In this document: positions 1 through 8,978 of the stretch, piece by piece | Layout of the letters: each line of letters opens with the position of its first letter | How positions within the stretch are numbered: position 1 is the first letter of the stretch | Assembly: GCF_003352915.1 (NCBI RefSeq) | Contig: NZ_CP022314.1 | Location: 1,921,012-1,985,011 of the forward strand | DNA from: Arthrobacter sp. PM3 | GTDB lineage: Bacteria; Actinomycetota; Actinomycetes; Actinomycetales; Micrococcaceae | Length of the DNA stretch: 64,000 nt | Reading direction: 5' to 3' | Notes under the pieces: generated by a model | Database searches by the model: none | The model's input: only the letters and a program-made list of their open reading frames with translations | Told to the model about the DNA's origin: nothing | Position numbers and translations under genes: made by a program

Positions 1-300
1 CCAGTACCCCCGCATCCAGCTGGCCCTGGACGCGGGGGTGTACTTCTGCGATCCGCATTCACCCTGGCAGCGGGGTACGAACGAGAACACCAACCGGCTG
101 CTGCGCCACTGGTTCGAGAAAGGCACCGACCTCTCGGTCTTCACCGCCGAGGACCTCGACACCATCGCCGACAAACTCAACAACCGGCCACGGCCCACCC
201 TGAACCTCGAGACCCCAAAACAACGCATGCGCCAACTCATCGCCGCCGCAGCATGACATAAACCCGGCCCGTTGCAACGACCAGTTGACTTTGAGCCGCC
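1..300 (+). mobile_element. Right end of an IS30-family insertion sequence
   Basis: The transposase fragment is followed by about 45 bases that end in a likely terminal inverted repeat near 272-300 (TTGCAACGACCAGTTGACTT and on to about 300). The left end is outside the window, so the repeat could not be matched to its partner and the boundary is approximate. The DNA directly after it looks like one arm of a hairpin found intact elsewhere in the window, which fits the known preference of IS30 elements for palindromic targets. Confidence 0.7.
2..256 (+). CDS. IS30-family transposase, C-terminal fragment
   Basis: The reading frame is open from the window edge to a TGA at 254-256, so only the last 84 residues of the transposase are visible. 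They contain the hallmark end of the IS30 catalytic core: FCDPHSPWQRG, then E-N-T-N-R-L-L-R with the catalytic Glu of the DDE triad, followed by the KGTDLS and LNNRPR motifs. IS30 transposases cut and join the element ends by a DDE mechanism. The start and the first two catalytic Asp residues lie upstream of the window. The GTG at 38 is internal, not a start. Confidence 0.93.
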   Translation, partial: QYPRIQLALDAGVYFCDPHSPWQRGTNENTNRLLRHWFEKGTDLSVFTAEDLDTIADKLNNRPRPTLNLETPKQRMRQLIAAAA

Positions 301-315
301 GTGATGGGCTGTAGG

Positions 316-329
316 TGACCCCGCGTTGC
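316..329. repeat. Single arm of the GCAACGCGGGGTCA hairpin family
   Basis: The bases TGACCCCGCGTTGC are identical to the right arm of the perfect hairpin at 42584-42648 and close to the right arm at 904-948. No complementary left arm exists on the near side, because the IS30 end begins a few bases upstream. The missing arm would lie on the far side of the element if it inserted into the hairpin. Confidence 0.6.
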
Positions 330-616
330 TTTTCGGGACCGGGTTCAGAGACGGATTCGGGCACGCGGACGTCGATCGCGCTGCCCACGCCGCCCATGTT
401 CCGCACCTCGGCCGGGCGCGGGTTGGGGGTCGGGGGTCCGGGTGGCTCCGGGGTCGTCGGGGTCGCCTGGGTCCGTCGGGTGGGAGGGGCCAGGCGTGTT
501 GTGGGGAAACCAGGGGCTCGCGGGGCCGGGTGTGGTGCGGTGAAGCCAGGGTCGCCGCGGGACATGCTCTCCGGGCCCGGCCAAGACTGGACATAGTGCT
601 CAAATGTCCACCGGCC

Positions 617-820
617 GAGCCGAAGACTGAGCATGTCCTCAAGAGACCGGAGTGAGGAATGAGCATGCTCTCCGGGTGTGGGCACCGCGGAGCATGTCCT
701 TGCGTGCGCGGGCCCGGGAATGAGCAAGCTCACCAGCTGAGCCGAAGAATGAGCATGTCCTCAAGGGGCGGGAGTGAGGAATGGGCATGTCCTCCGGGAG
801 TGGGCGCCGGACGCATGTCC
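617..820. repeat. Two direct repeats with GAGCATGTCC cores
   Basis: Unit one (617-699) and unit two (739-820) align along their length: each begins GAGCCGAAGA, continues TGAGCATGTCCTCAAG, has GGAGTGAGGAATG in the middle and ends in GCATGTCC. The period is about 122 bases. Further single cores occur at 563, 588 (AAGACTGGACAT) and 851. The core is palindromic (GAGCATGCTC in one place, close to GGACATGTCC elsewhere). The same core organises the repeat at 40787-40956. Confidence 0.75.
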
Positions 821-903
821 ACGGGGGCTCGGGGTGAACTGGTGCCACAAATGAGCATGTCCCGCAGCCGGCAGCCCCGAAACAGGCCCGGCGGCAGCAC
901 GAC

Positions 904-948
904 GGTCAGCTACCGCCCGTTGACACCCGGAACGGGCCGTAGCTGACC
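904..948. terminator. Hairpin downstream of the thiolase operon
   Basis: Eighteen-base arms at 904-921 and 931-948 pair with a single mismatch around a nine-base loop. The outer part (GTCAGCTAC and its complement, then TCGTGTTGC) resembles the hairpin at 42584-42648. It lies 25 bases past the stop of the minus-strand thiolase gene, a normal terminator position, although no U-run follows on the minus strand. Confidence 0.6.
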
Positions 949-973
949 TCGTGTTGCCTGTTAAACGTGCCTC

Positions 974-2160
974 TTAGACGGCTTCAAGCACGCTGACGTA
1001 GTTGGCGATGCCGACGCCGCCCATGTTCTGCACGGCGGCACGGCGCGGTCCGGCCAGTTGCATGTCGCCCGCCGTCCCGGTGAGCTGCATCGCGGCGATC
1101 ACATGCTGGGAGACGCCAGTGGCGCCGACCGGGTGCCCCTTGGCCTTGAGGCCGCCCGAGACGTTGACGGGAAGCTTGCCGTCCTTGAAAACCCAGCCTT
1201 CCGCCAGCGCGCGGGCCCCCTGGCCGCGTTCGGTCAGTCCCATGGCCTCGTACATCAGCAGTTCGGCGATGGTGAAGCAGTCATGGACCTCCGCGAAGTC
1301 CAGGTCCTCGACCCCGACGCCGGCCATCGCCAGGGCCCGCTGCCAGGACGTCCGGGTGGCGGCGAACTCGGTGGGGTCCCGGCGGTCGGCCGGGAAGAAA
1401 TCGTTGGCCTGGCCGAACCCGGCCAGGCGCACCGGCGCAGTGGCGCCGCCGGTCGGGGCGACGCTGAGTACGACGGCGGCGGCGCCGTCGGACACGGGGG
1501 AGCAGTCGGTGCGGCGCAGCGGATCGGCGACCACGGGGTTCTTGTCCGAGACGGTGCGGCAGAACTCTTCGCCGAGGTCCTTGCGGAGCTGGGCATACGG
1601 GTTGTCGACTCCGTTGCGGTGGTTCTTGGCCGCGATGGTGCCCAGGACGTCGCCGAGGGTATCGGCGCCGTAACGCTTGCCGTAGTGCTTGGCCACTTCG
1701 GCGAACAGCCCGGTGAAGCCCGTGGTGGAGGCCTTGCCGGCCATGTCGTAGTCCGCGCCCAGCAGGGCAGCCCCGACGACGTCGGCCCCGGCCTGGGTCA
1801 TCTTTTCGGCGCCGATGACCAGGACGGTCTTCGCGGTGCCGGCCAGCAAGGACTTGGTGCCCTGCTGGAATGCGGCGGAGCCGGACGCGCAGGCGTTCTC
1901 GACCCGGGTGGAGGGCACGTTGGCCAGCTGGTCCGAGACCTGCAGCGCCAGCGAGGACGGGAAGGCCAGGGGCATCATGCCGGAGTTGAACTGGCCGAGG
2001 TAGATTTCGTCGATTTGGCCGGGTTCGATCCCCGCGTTGCCGATCGCCTCGGTGGCGACCTGCACGATCAGGGACTCGAGGGTCTCCTCCGTGAGCTTGC
2101 CGAAGCGGGTGTGGCCCCAGCCGGTGAGCAGGACGTCCTTGCCAAACTGGTCTTTCAGGC

Positions 2161-2164
<4 letters not shown>
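974..2164 (-). CDS. Thiolase family acetyl-CoA acetyltransferase
   Basis: This 396-residue protein is a thiolase of the SCP-x-like type, cleaving or condensing acyl-CoA thioesters in the cytoplasm. The nucleophilic Cys is at about residue 92 in [10 protein letters not shown]; the C-terminal half has the HDCF motif and [14 protein letters not shown], which supply the catalytic His residues and second Cys region. The ATG at 2164 is used because it overlaps the upstream stop (ATGA), although the frame stays open further upstream. With the two CoA-transferase genes it would activate a 3-ketoacid with succinyl-CoA and split it to acetyl-CoA. The exact ketoacid (acetoacetate, 3-oxoadipate or other) cannot be told from sequence. 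Confidence 0.88.
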
Positions 2165-2859
<695 letters not shown>

Positions 2860-2903
2860 GGTGGGTCTCCTCGAAAAGTCTTTGTGTGCGGGGCGGGTGT
2901 GGT

Positions 2904-3632
2904 TCAGGCGGGTACGACGGCGGCGGCCGCCTCCGGCCGGGGGCGGACGGTGCGCTGTTCGATGTCCTTGAGCCGGTCGCTGGCCTGGACGAGGCGCTGG
3001 ACGAACACGCCGGGAGTGACGATGTGGTTGGGGTCCAGCTGGCCGGGCTCCACGATCACTTCGGCTTCGGCGACGGTCACCACGCCGGCCGTGGCCACCA
3101 CGGGGTTGAAGTTCTGCGCGGTGTAGCGGTAGATCAGGTTGCCGTCGGTGTCGGCCGTGTGGGCGTGCACCAGGGCGACGTCGGCCTTGATGGCGCGCTC
3201 CAGGACGAACGTTTCGCCGTCGAACTCGGCCAGCGGCTTGCCTTCGGCGACTAGGGTCCCCACCCCGGTCTTCGTGTAGAACGCCGGGATGCCGGCGCCG
3301 CCGGCGCGCAGGCGCTCGGCCAGGGTGCCCTGCGGGGTGAACTCGACCTCCAGTTGGCCGGCAAGGTATTGCTCCGCGAAGAGCTTGTTTTCGCCGACGT
3401 AGGACGCGATGACCTTGCGGACCTGGCCGCCTTCAATCAGGATGCCGAGGCCTTTGCCGTCCACGCCCATGTTGTTGGAGACGACCGTCAGGCCCTTCAC
3501 GCCGGAGTCCCTCACCGCCTCGATCAGGTCTGCGGGGATCCCGCTGAGGCCGAAACCGCCGACGGCGAGCGTCATGCCGTCCTGCAGGACGTCCTGCAGC
3601 GCGGCGGCCGCCCCCGATTTCACCTTTGACAT
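2904..3632 (-). CDS. scoA: 3-oxoacid CoA-transferase subunit A
   Basis: This 242-residue protein is the large subunit partner of the downstream gene. It has the glycine-rich GGFGLSGIP near residue 25, typical of the CoA-binding loop in SCOT/PcaI subunits, and the conserved NNMGVDG and [14 protein letters not shown] stretches. The ATG is preceded by GAGGAG. It is the first gene of the operon and faces the IclR gene across 190 bases. The tail [12 protein letters not shown] is longer than in most relatives and looks unstructured. Confidence 0.87.
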   Translation of the reverse strand: MSKVKSGAAAALQDVLQDGMTLAVGGFGLSGIPADLIEAVRDSGVKGLTVVSNNMGVDGKGLGILIEGGQVRKVIASYVGENKLFAEQYLAGQLEVEFTPQGTLAERLRAGGAGIPAFYTKTGVGTLVAEGKPLAEFDGETFVLERAIKADVALVHAHTADTDGNLIYRYTAQNFNPVVATAGVVTVAEAEVIVEPGQLDPNHIVTPGVFVQRLVQASDRLKDIEQRTVRPRPEAAAAVVPA

Positions 3633-3759
3633 TGCATCTCCTCATTGAGCTTCGGGCCGCAATCCACTTTGTGGACTGCCTGTCTGAAGAAGGAGCTTAT
3701 GGTGTGGTGCGGACCACTGTCAACGCGGAAAAGATCGTCAAATTTCCCCATTTTTACAG

Positions 3760-3788
3760 TGTGGACGCTAGGCTGAAGAGTGTCCACA
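3760..3788. promoter_or_regulatory. Candidate IclR operator
   Basis: Inverted arms TGTGGAC (3760-3766) and GTCCACA (3782-3788) are separated by 15 bases in the divergent intergenic region between scoA and the IclR gene. A further TTTGTGGAC half-site lies near 3668 and GGTGCGGACCACT near 3704. IclR family members usually bind such divergent promoters, but binding by this protein is an inference. Confidence 0.5.
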
Positions 3789-3823
3789 ATATGGATGAAA
3801 GACCGCCGATCTGAGGGGAAAAT

Positions 3824-4600
3824 ATGAACACCACTCCCGTCCAGGGCGCCCAGGTGGTCAGCCGGGCAGCTGCCCTGCTGCGCCTGGTCGGGCGGAAGCC
3901 GGAGGGCTGCCCGCTCGTGGAACTCGTTCGCGACTCGGGGCTGACGCGCCCCACGGTGCACCGCCTCCTGAGCTCCCTGGCGGCCGAGGGGCTCCTGGAC
4001 CAGGAGCCTGGCAGCGGCAACTGGGTACTTGGCCCGGAGATCCTGCTGCTGGGCTCGGTGGCCTCGGCACGGTTCCCGCTGGAGGACATTGCGAGGCCAA
4101 GCCTCCGCCGCCTCGCCGAGGAGACCGGCGAGAGCGCCTTCTTCTCCATCCGCCGCGGGAACGAAACGGTGTGCCTGCTCCGGGAAGAAGGGAGCTTTCC
4201 GGTCCGGTCCTTTGTGCTGCACGAAGGAGTGCGGTTTCCCCTCGGCGTGGCGTCCGCCGGCACGGCCATCATGGCGTTTCTTCCGGCGGAGGAACAGGAG
4301 GAGCTGTTCGCGGACTGGGCCGCCCACGCGGGCGGTTTTGCGGCCGCGCACACGGAAGCGCGCGTGCGGGAGAATCTCGAGGAAACCCGGCGCGCGGGCT
4401 ATGCAGTCAACCCCGGGCTGGTCCTGGAGGGCAGCTGGGGGATGGGTGCGGCGGTCTTCGACCAGCGCGGGCGTCCTGCGTGGGCGCTCTCCCTGACCGG
4501 CATCGAGCCGCGGTTCCGCGAGGATCGGCGCCCCCGGCTGGGGCGGCTGCTGATGGACGAGGCCCACCGCATCTCGACCCAGCTGCAGGGCGCCGGCTAG
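3824..4600 (+). CDS. IclR family transcriptional regulator
   Basis: The product (258 aa) has an N-terminal winged helix-turn-helix (about 8-70, with SGLTRPTVHRLLSSL as the recognition region) and a C-terminal IclR effector domain with the usual GVASAGTAIMAF and GYAVNPGLVLEGSWG blocks. It is divergent from the CoA-transferase/thiolase operon, which it most likely controls in response to an aromatic or ketoacid breakdown product. The start ATG is 14 bases after a GAGGGGAA-type ribosome site. Confidence 0.88.
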   Translation: MNTTPVQGAQVVSRAAALLRLVGRKPEGCPLVELVRDSGLTRPTVHRLLSSLAAEGLLDQEPGSGNWVLGPEILLLGSVASARFPLEDIARPSLRRLAEETGESAFFSIRRGNETVCLLREEGSFPVRSFVLHEGVRFPLGVASAGTAIMAFLPAEEQEELFADWAAHAGGFAAAHTEARVRENLEETRRAGYAVNPGLVLEGSWGMGAAVFDQRGRPAWALSLTGIEPRFREDRRPRLGRLLMDEAHRISTQLQGAG

Positions 4601-4960
4601 GCACAGGCGCCGGCGTGCCGGCACTTTGGCGGCCGTGCCGGCACTCTGGCGGCGTGCTGGCACTCTGGCGGCGTGCTGGCACGGGCGTGCCACAACGCGC
4701 CGGGGCGGATTCCGCCCCGCCAGGAGTTCGGGCCGCCCTCGACAAATCAGGGGCCGCGGAGCACGATGGAAACTGCATCCGGAGCCTTCAAAGAACGCCT
4801 TCCGGGCTGCTGAACCTCACACCGATCGCATCGCTAATGCCGGCCGGCGGACGTGCCCCCCGGCCGGCGCCGGCCGGCGCCGTGGTCGACGTCGGCCGTC
4901 AGAGAAGCACCATGACGGTCCCCGGCCGTATATCCGGGTTTACCCAAAGGAGTGAGTCGT
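4601..4960. other. Intergenic region upstream of the cupredoxin gene
   Basis: There is no gene in these 360 bases. The left part holds a short tandem repeat (listed separately). The right part contains very GC-rich self-complementary DNA around 4840-4890 (CCGGCCGGCG type) and then the ribosome site AAAGGAG at 4946-4952 of the next gene. A promoter cannot be called with confidence. Confidence 0.6.
4607..4684. repeat. About four tandem copies of a 19-21 base unit
   Basis: Units at about 4607-4627, 4628-4647, 4648-4666 and 4667-4684 share GGCGGCGTGCTGGCACTCT with small changes. Each contains the palindrome GTGCCGGCAC or its near copy GTGCTGGCAC. The array starts directly after the IclR stop codon, so it may form a set of small hairpins at the 3' end of that transcript. 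Confidence 0.7.
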
Positions 4961-5926
4961 ATGGCTCCTCACCCCGCAATTCACTCGACGCTGCGCCCTG
5001 TGCACATCGTCCTGGCCGCCGTGATGGCGTTGCTGCTGCCCATGGCTGTCAGCGGCGCCGCCGTGGCGGACGGCGGCAAGTCGTCAAGGACGTGGACCGT
5101 CCAGGTCGGGTCCGAATCAGACGACCAGGCGATCCAGGGCATGGCCTTCCTGCCCGAGCACGTCTACATCAACGCCGGCGACAAAGTGACCTGGCGGGCC
5201 AACTCCGCCGAGATCCACACGGTCACGTTCCTCGCGGCCGGCCAATCGCTGGACTCCACGCAGCCGTTCAACCCCACGAACCCGCAACAACTCTTCAAGC
5301 AGGGCGGCGCCGTATATGACGGGCACTCTTATTTCAACTCCGGGGTCATGTCCAACGTGGCCAACAGCGGCTTCAAGGAGGCCAGGAAATACACGCTGAC
5401 ATTCCCGCACACGGGTGAATTCACGTACTACTGCCTCGTGCACGGAATGGCCATGATGGCCATGGTCCACGTCCGCGCCGCCGGAACCCACTATCCCTAC
5501 ACGCAGTCGCAGTATGACCGCCAGGGACAGAAGCAGGAACGGGCCATTCTGCGCGACGGACATAAGTCCTGGGACGCGGCCCGCGACCAGGCCGACAACC
5601 ACACGGTCATCGCCGGCACGGACAACGGAACCTCGATGGTCATGCGGTTTGTGCACCAGGAGATCAAGATCAAGACCGGTGAAAGCGTGACATTCATCAA
5701 CAACGGCATGGGTGCTCCGCATACGGTCACCTTCGGCAAAGAGCCGGCCGACATTTTCGCGCCGCTCGGCAATCCTGCCGCCTACGCCGGCGGGGACCTC
5801 AGCTCCGGGCTGATGCCTCCGGGCAGCCGTTACACCGTGACCTTCACGAAGGCCGGTGAGTTCGACTACATCTGCGCCCTGCACGACTTCATGGGCATGG
5901 TGGGAACGGTCGAAGTCCGCGACTAG
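4961..5926 (+). CDS. Secreted protein with two cupredoxin domains
   Basis: The 321-residue product starts with a signal peptide (hydrophobic VLAAVMALLLPMAV, cleavage near AVA-DG at about 35). Two plastocyanin-like domains follow, each with the full type-1 copper set: in the first, His in IHTVTF and Cys/His/Met in YYCLVHGMAMM; in the second, His in PHTVTFG and YICALHDFMGM. It would be an exported blue-copper electron carrier or copper binder. The ATG at 4961 is chosen over the GTG at 4952 because AAAGGAG (4946-4952) lies eight bases before it and overlaps the GTG. No partner gene is adjacent. Confidence 0.85.
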   Translation: MAPHPAIHSTLRPVHIVLAAVMALLLPMAVSGAAVADGGKSSRTWTVQVGSESDDQAIQGMAFLPEHVYINAGDKVTWRANSAEIHTVTFLAAGQSLDSTQPFNPTNPQQLFKQGGAVYDGHSYFNSGVMSNVANSGFKEARKYTLTFPHTGEFTYYCLVHGMAMMAMVHVRAAGTHYPYTQSQYDRQGQKQERAILRDGHKSWDAARDQADNHTVIAGTDNGTSMVMRFVHQEIKIKTGESVTFINNGMGAPHTVTFGKEPADIFAPLGNPAAYAGGDLSSGLMPPGSRYTVTFTKAGEFDYICALHDFMGMVGTVEVRD

Positions 5927-5961
5927 CCGGCCGGCGCCGCATCAGCCCACAGCGGTGCGGG

Positions 5962-6783
5962 CTACTTCCACCAGGTGTCGAAAATCGTGACCGGAACCGT
6001 GCGCTTGTGGCGGGTCCTGAGGTACATCCCCTCGATCCGTTCAGCCACGGCCTCCGGCACGTCACGGCCCTCGAGGTAGTCGTCGATCTGGTCGTAGCCG
6101 ACGCCGAGTTCGTCCTCGTCGGTCCGGCCGGGCTGGCCGTCCAGCAGATCGGCCGTGGGAACCTTTTCCCAGATGCGGGCCGGGGCGCCCAGCTCGGCGA
6201 GCAGGGCCCTGTTTTGGCGCTTATTCAGCCCGAACAAGGGCAGGATGTCCGCGCCGCCGTCACCGTACTTGGTGAAGAACCCGGTGACCGATTCGGCTCC
6301 GTGGTCGGTGCCGATGACAAGGTAGTTGTGTTCGCCGGCCAGGGCGTACTGGGCGATCATCCGGGTGCGGGCCTTGGTGTTGCCCTTGTGGAAATCGGAG
6401 ATCCCGTTCCCGACGGTTTTCTCGAATTCGTCCTCGAAACCGTCCACGGCGGCCGAAATGTTGAACGTCCATTCGGTCTTGGCCCGGATGAAGTCCAGGG
6501 CCGCCTGGGCATCGTCCTCGTCGTGCTGGACGCCGTAGGGGAGCCGGACGGCCACGAAGTTCGCGTCGACGCCCTCGGCCTCGAGTTCCTCCACGGCCAG
6601 CTGGGCCAGCCGCCCGGCCAGGGACGAGTCAAGTCCGCCCGAGATGCCCAGCACAAAGCCCTTGGTGCGGGTGGCCGTCAGGTATTCCTTCAGGAACGTC
6701 ACGCGCTTGCGCACCTCCCCGGCAGGGTCGATCCGGGGCTGCACGCCCATTTCCTCGATGATCTTCGCCTGGAGTTCACGCAT
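5962..6783 (-). CDS. nadE: NH3-dependent NAD+ synthetase
   Basis: NadE (273 aa) makes NAD+ from nicotinic acid adenine dinucleotide, ATP and ammonia in the cytoplasm. The PP-loop SGGLDSS lies at about residues 48-54, and the sequences [20 protein letters not shown] and [10 protein letters not shown] are typical of the short, ammonia-using form without a glutaminase domain. Length matches the E. coli-type enzyme. It stands alone between the cupredoxin gene (convergent) and the LacI gene. Confidence 0.95.
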   Translation of the reverse strand: MRELQAKIIEEMGVQPRIDPAGEVRKRVTFLKEYLTATRTKGFVLGISGGLDSSLAGRLAQLAVEELEAEGVDANFVAVRLPYGVQHDEDDAQAALDFIRAKTEWTFNISAAVDGFEDEFEKTVGNGISDFHKGNTKARTRMIAQYALAGEHNYLVIGTDHGAESVTGFFTKYGDGGADILPLFGLNKRQNRALLAELGAPARIWEKVPTADLLDGQPGRTDEDELGVGYDQIDDYLEGRDVPEAVAERIEGMYLRTRHKRTVPVTIFDTWWK

Positions 6784-6820
6784 GCTTCACAGCCTAGCCA
6801 GCGGTGTCAACCGCGCTCAA

Positions 6821-7843
6821 CTATTGCGGCGCGGACTGCGGTGCCGGGCCGGTGGATCCGCGCACTTTCAGATGGGTGGGCATGACGGACCGGCTGCGGC
6901 GCCCTCCGCCGGCCAGCGGGTTGACCCGGCCCAGCAGCATGGACACGGCCACCCGGCCGGCCTGTTCGATCGGGGACGCCATGGTGGTCAGGGGCGGGTT
7001 GCAGAAATCGGCCCCGAAGATGTCGTCGCAGCCGACGATGCTGATGTCCTCAGGGACGCGGATCCCGCGTTCGCGCAGCCGCTGGAGCATGCCGATGGCG
7101 ATGAGGTCGTTGAAGGCAATGCAGGCGCTGACCCGGCTGTGCACGGCGGCATCGGCGGCGGCCGCACCGGACTGGGTGGTCGGGGCGAAGGGGCCGATCC
7201 GGTAGACGTCCACCCCGCGGGCCTCAGCCGCCTCGGACAGGGCGGTCCACCGCCGTTCGCCGGACTGCGAGCTCGCGGGACCGGCCACATAGGCCACCCG
7301 GGTGTGTCCCAGCGAGATCAGGTGGTCCAGCGCCTGGCTGGTGGCGGACGGGGTGTCGATGATGACCGCCGGCACCCCGGCAACATCCCGGTTCACCGCC
7401 ACGATCGGGATCGTCGCCGCCGCAGCCTGCAGGAGCTCGTCGCTGAGCCGGGACGCGGCTACGATGATGCCGTCGGCGCCCTTGCGCAGCTGCTCCATCG
7501 CGCTGGCTTCCACTTCGTCGGACTCCTCCGTGTCCACCAGCAGCTGGGTGTAGCCGGCCGCCTTGAGCTGGAGCTGGGTGCCGCGGATGAGGTCGAAATA
7601 GAAGGGGTTGGTGATGTCCGGCACCAGGACCCCGACTGCGCCGGTGCGGCCGGAGCTTAGTGCCTTGGCCTGGCTGTTGGGGGTGTAGTTGAGCCTGGCT
7701 GCCGCTTCCTCGATGCGCGTGCGGGTCCGGACATTCACCCGGTCGGGTGTTGAGAGCGCCCGGGAGACCGTTGAGGCCGCGACACCGCATAGCGCGGCAA
7801 TGTCATGGATGGTGGCCGGCCGCTCGGCCTGGTCCGGTCGCAT
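6821..7843 (-). CDS. LacI family transcriptional regulator (first of two)
   Basis: The regulator (340 aa) has an N-terminal helix-turn-helix (ATIHDIAALCGVAASTVSRA, about residues 9-28) and a periplasmic-binding-protein-like effector domain. I place the start at ATG 7843, ten bases after GAGGAG, rather than the longer frame to 7882. It is divergent from the sugar-isomerase gene at 8089, and a LacI-type palindrome lies between them, so it probably represses that gene and possibly the rest of the island. The ligand is unknown; a hexuronate, uronide or related sugar is the natural guess from context. Confidence 0.88.
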   Translation of the reverse strand: MRPDQAERPATIHDIAALCGVAASTVSRALSTPDRVNVRTRTRIEEAAARLNYTPNSQAKALSSGRTGAVGVLVPDITNPFYFDLIRGTQLQLKAAGYTQLLVDTEESDEVEASAMEQLRKGADGIIVAASRLSDELLQAAAATIPIVAVNRDVAGVPAVIIDTPSATSQALDHLISLGHTRVAYVAGPASSQSGERRWTALSEAAEARGVDVYRIGPFAPTTQSGAAAADAAVHSRVSACIAFNDLIAIGMLQRLRERGIRVPEDISIVGCDDIFGADFCNPPLTTMASPIEQAGRVAVSMLLGRVNPLAGGGRRSRSVMPTHLKVRGSTGPAPQSAPQ

Positions 7844-7864
7844 GGACACGGGGCTCCTCTCTGA

Positions 7865-7933
7865 GCAATGGTCGCGGTGCAATGGTCGCGGGTAAATGTC
7901 GCGGCGCAGATGTCACGGTGCAAATTTCACGCT
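7865..7933. repeat. Five degenerate 14-base direct repeats in the lacI leader
   Basis: The units GCAATGGTCGCGGT, GCAATGGTCGCGGG, GTAAATGTCGCGGC, GCAGATGTCACGGT and GCAAATTTCACGCT follow each other with 13-14 base spacing, decaying from left to right. They lie in the 5' leader of the LacI gene, just upstream of its ribosome site. Confidence 0.6.
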
Positions 7934-7976
7934 GCCGGGTGTCGGCGTGAACAAAGAGTGACACAAATGCAACAGT

Positions 7977-8016
7977 TTGGCAATCGGTTGTCAATCGATG
8001 GCAGCCCGGCTAGACT
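7977..8016 (+). promoter_or_regulatory. Promoter with LacI-type operator for the 8089 gene
   Basis: The imperfect palindrome TTGGCAATCGGTTGTCAA covers 7977-7994. Its right arm contains a -35 box TTGTCA (7988-7993), followed after exactly 17 bases by a -10 box TAGACT (8011-8016). A repressor bound here would block polymerase directly. The same arrangement recurs at 10098 and 21790. Confidence 0.72.
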
Positions 8017-8088
8017 CGCAGCAGGACCACCACTGTGAACTGACTCACGCCGCCCCCGGCGGCGGGATACCTGAAGCGGGAGCTTGCC

Positions 8089-8940
8089 TTGACAACAGCG
8101 TCAGCACCAACCACCTTTACCCTGTCCGGCTTCGGCGACGAAGTCGACCCGAGCCCCGAGGTGCAGGCGGCCGTGCTGTTGGCCGTCGGTGCCCGGCACA
8201 TTGAGGTGCGAAGCGCCTGGGGGACCAACATCTCCGAGCTCTCAGCCGGTCAGCTGGCAGGCCTCAAAGAGATTCTGGCCGCCAAGGGCCTTGCGGTTTC
8301 CGCCATCGCCAGCCCCATCGGCAAGGTTGACGTGTCCCTCCCTGTCGAGCATGAAGAGCAGCGCCTGCGCCGCATTATCGACGCCGCCAACGTGCTCGGG
8401 ACCAAATACATCCGCATCTTCTCCTTCTACCGGGCCGAAGGCCGGAGCCAGGAGGCGATCCGCGGCGACGTCATGACCCGCATGGCGGCGCTCACGGCAC
8501 TCGCCGCGGAAGCCGGCGTCGTGCTCCTGCACGAAAACGAAAAGGGCATCTACGGCGATACGCCCGAGCGCGTGCTGGACATCATGAAGACCGTCGATTC
8601 CCCGTCCCTGCGGATTGCCTGGGACAACGCGAACTTCGTCCAGGTCGGGGTGAGGCCCTATACGGACGGCTATGCCATGCTGCGGCCCTACCTGGAGTAC
8701 TTCCAGGTCAAGGATGCGCTGGCGGCCAGCGGCGAAGTGGTTCCCGCCGGGCAGGGCGACGGCGAATTGGACGAAACCATCGCCGCCCTGAAAGCCGACG
8801 GCTTCAACGGCTTCGCATCCCTGGAGCCGCACCTGGCCAGCGCCCATGAGCTGGGCGGGTTCTCCGGCCCGGCGGCGTTCGGCGCCGCGGCCCGCGCCTT
8901 CGCCGGGCTCGCGGCGAAGCACCGGATCGAACTCATCTAG
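8089..8940 (+). CDS. Sugar phosphate isomerase/epimerase (TIM barrel)
   Basis: This 283-residue protein has the xylose-isomerase-like TIM barrel fold: metal-ligand Glu/Asp/His positions are suggested by LLHENEKGIYG, IAWDNANFVQ, YFQVKDAL and FASLEPHL. Family members isomerise or epimerise free or phosphorylated sugars and inositols, or act as dehydratases; the substrate cannot be told. The start is TTG at 8089 with GGGAG six bases before. It is followed after 38 bases by a Gfo/Idh dehydrogenase, a pairing common in catabolism of inositol-like or keto-sugars. Confidence 0.8.
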   Translation: MTTASAPTTFTLSGFGDEVDPSPEVQAAVLLAVGARHIEVRSAWGTNISELSAGQLAGLKEILAAKGLAVSAIASPIGKVDVSLPVEHEEQRLRRIIDAANVLGTKYIRIFSFYRAEGRSQEAIRGDVMTRMAALTALAAEAGVVLLHENEKGIYGDTPERVLDIMKTVDSPSLRIAWDNANFVQVGVRPYTDGYAMLRPYLEYFQVKDALAASGEVVPAGQGDGELDETIAALKADGFNGFASLEPHLASAHELGGFSGPAAFGAAARAFAGLAAKHRIELI

Positions 8941-8978
8941 CGCGAATCCGCCACCACCAAGGGAAGTAGGGAGCTCGG

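Larger units (their letters stand above)
257..903. other. Gene-free spacer between IS30 end and thiolase gene
   Basis: No convincing gene is seen in about 650 bases. The open frames here are GC-rich, have no ribosome binding sites and read as low-complexity Pro/Arg/Gly, so I treat them as chance. The stretch 345-560 is G-rich with many GGGG runs. From about 560 it becomes a field of GAGCATGTCC-like elements, described separately. Confidence 0.7.

Noticed and set aside
59..733. 224-residue minus-strand frame over the IS end and repeats
   Set aside because: It is antisense to the transposase and runs through low-complexity G-rich repeats, with no ribosome site or family resemblance.
560..860. 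CRISPR-like array
   Set aside because: The repeated part is longer than the spacers, units diverge, intervening DNA is not unique in size, and no cas genes are present.
4171..5319. 382-residue frame spanning IclR, spacer and cupredoxin gene
   Set aside because: It reads through two real genes in another frame and is Arg/Gly/Pro-rich without structure.
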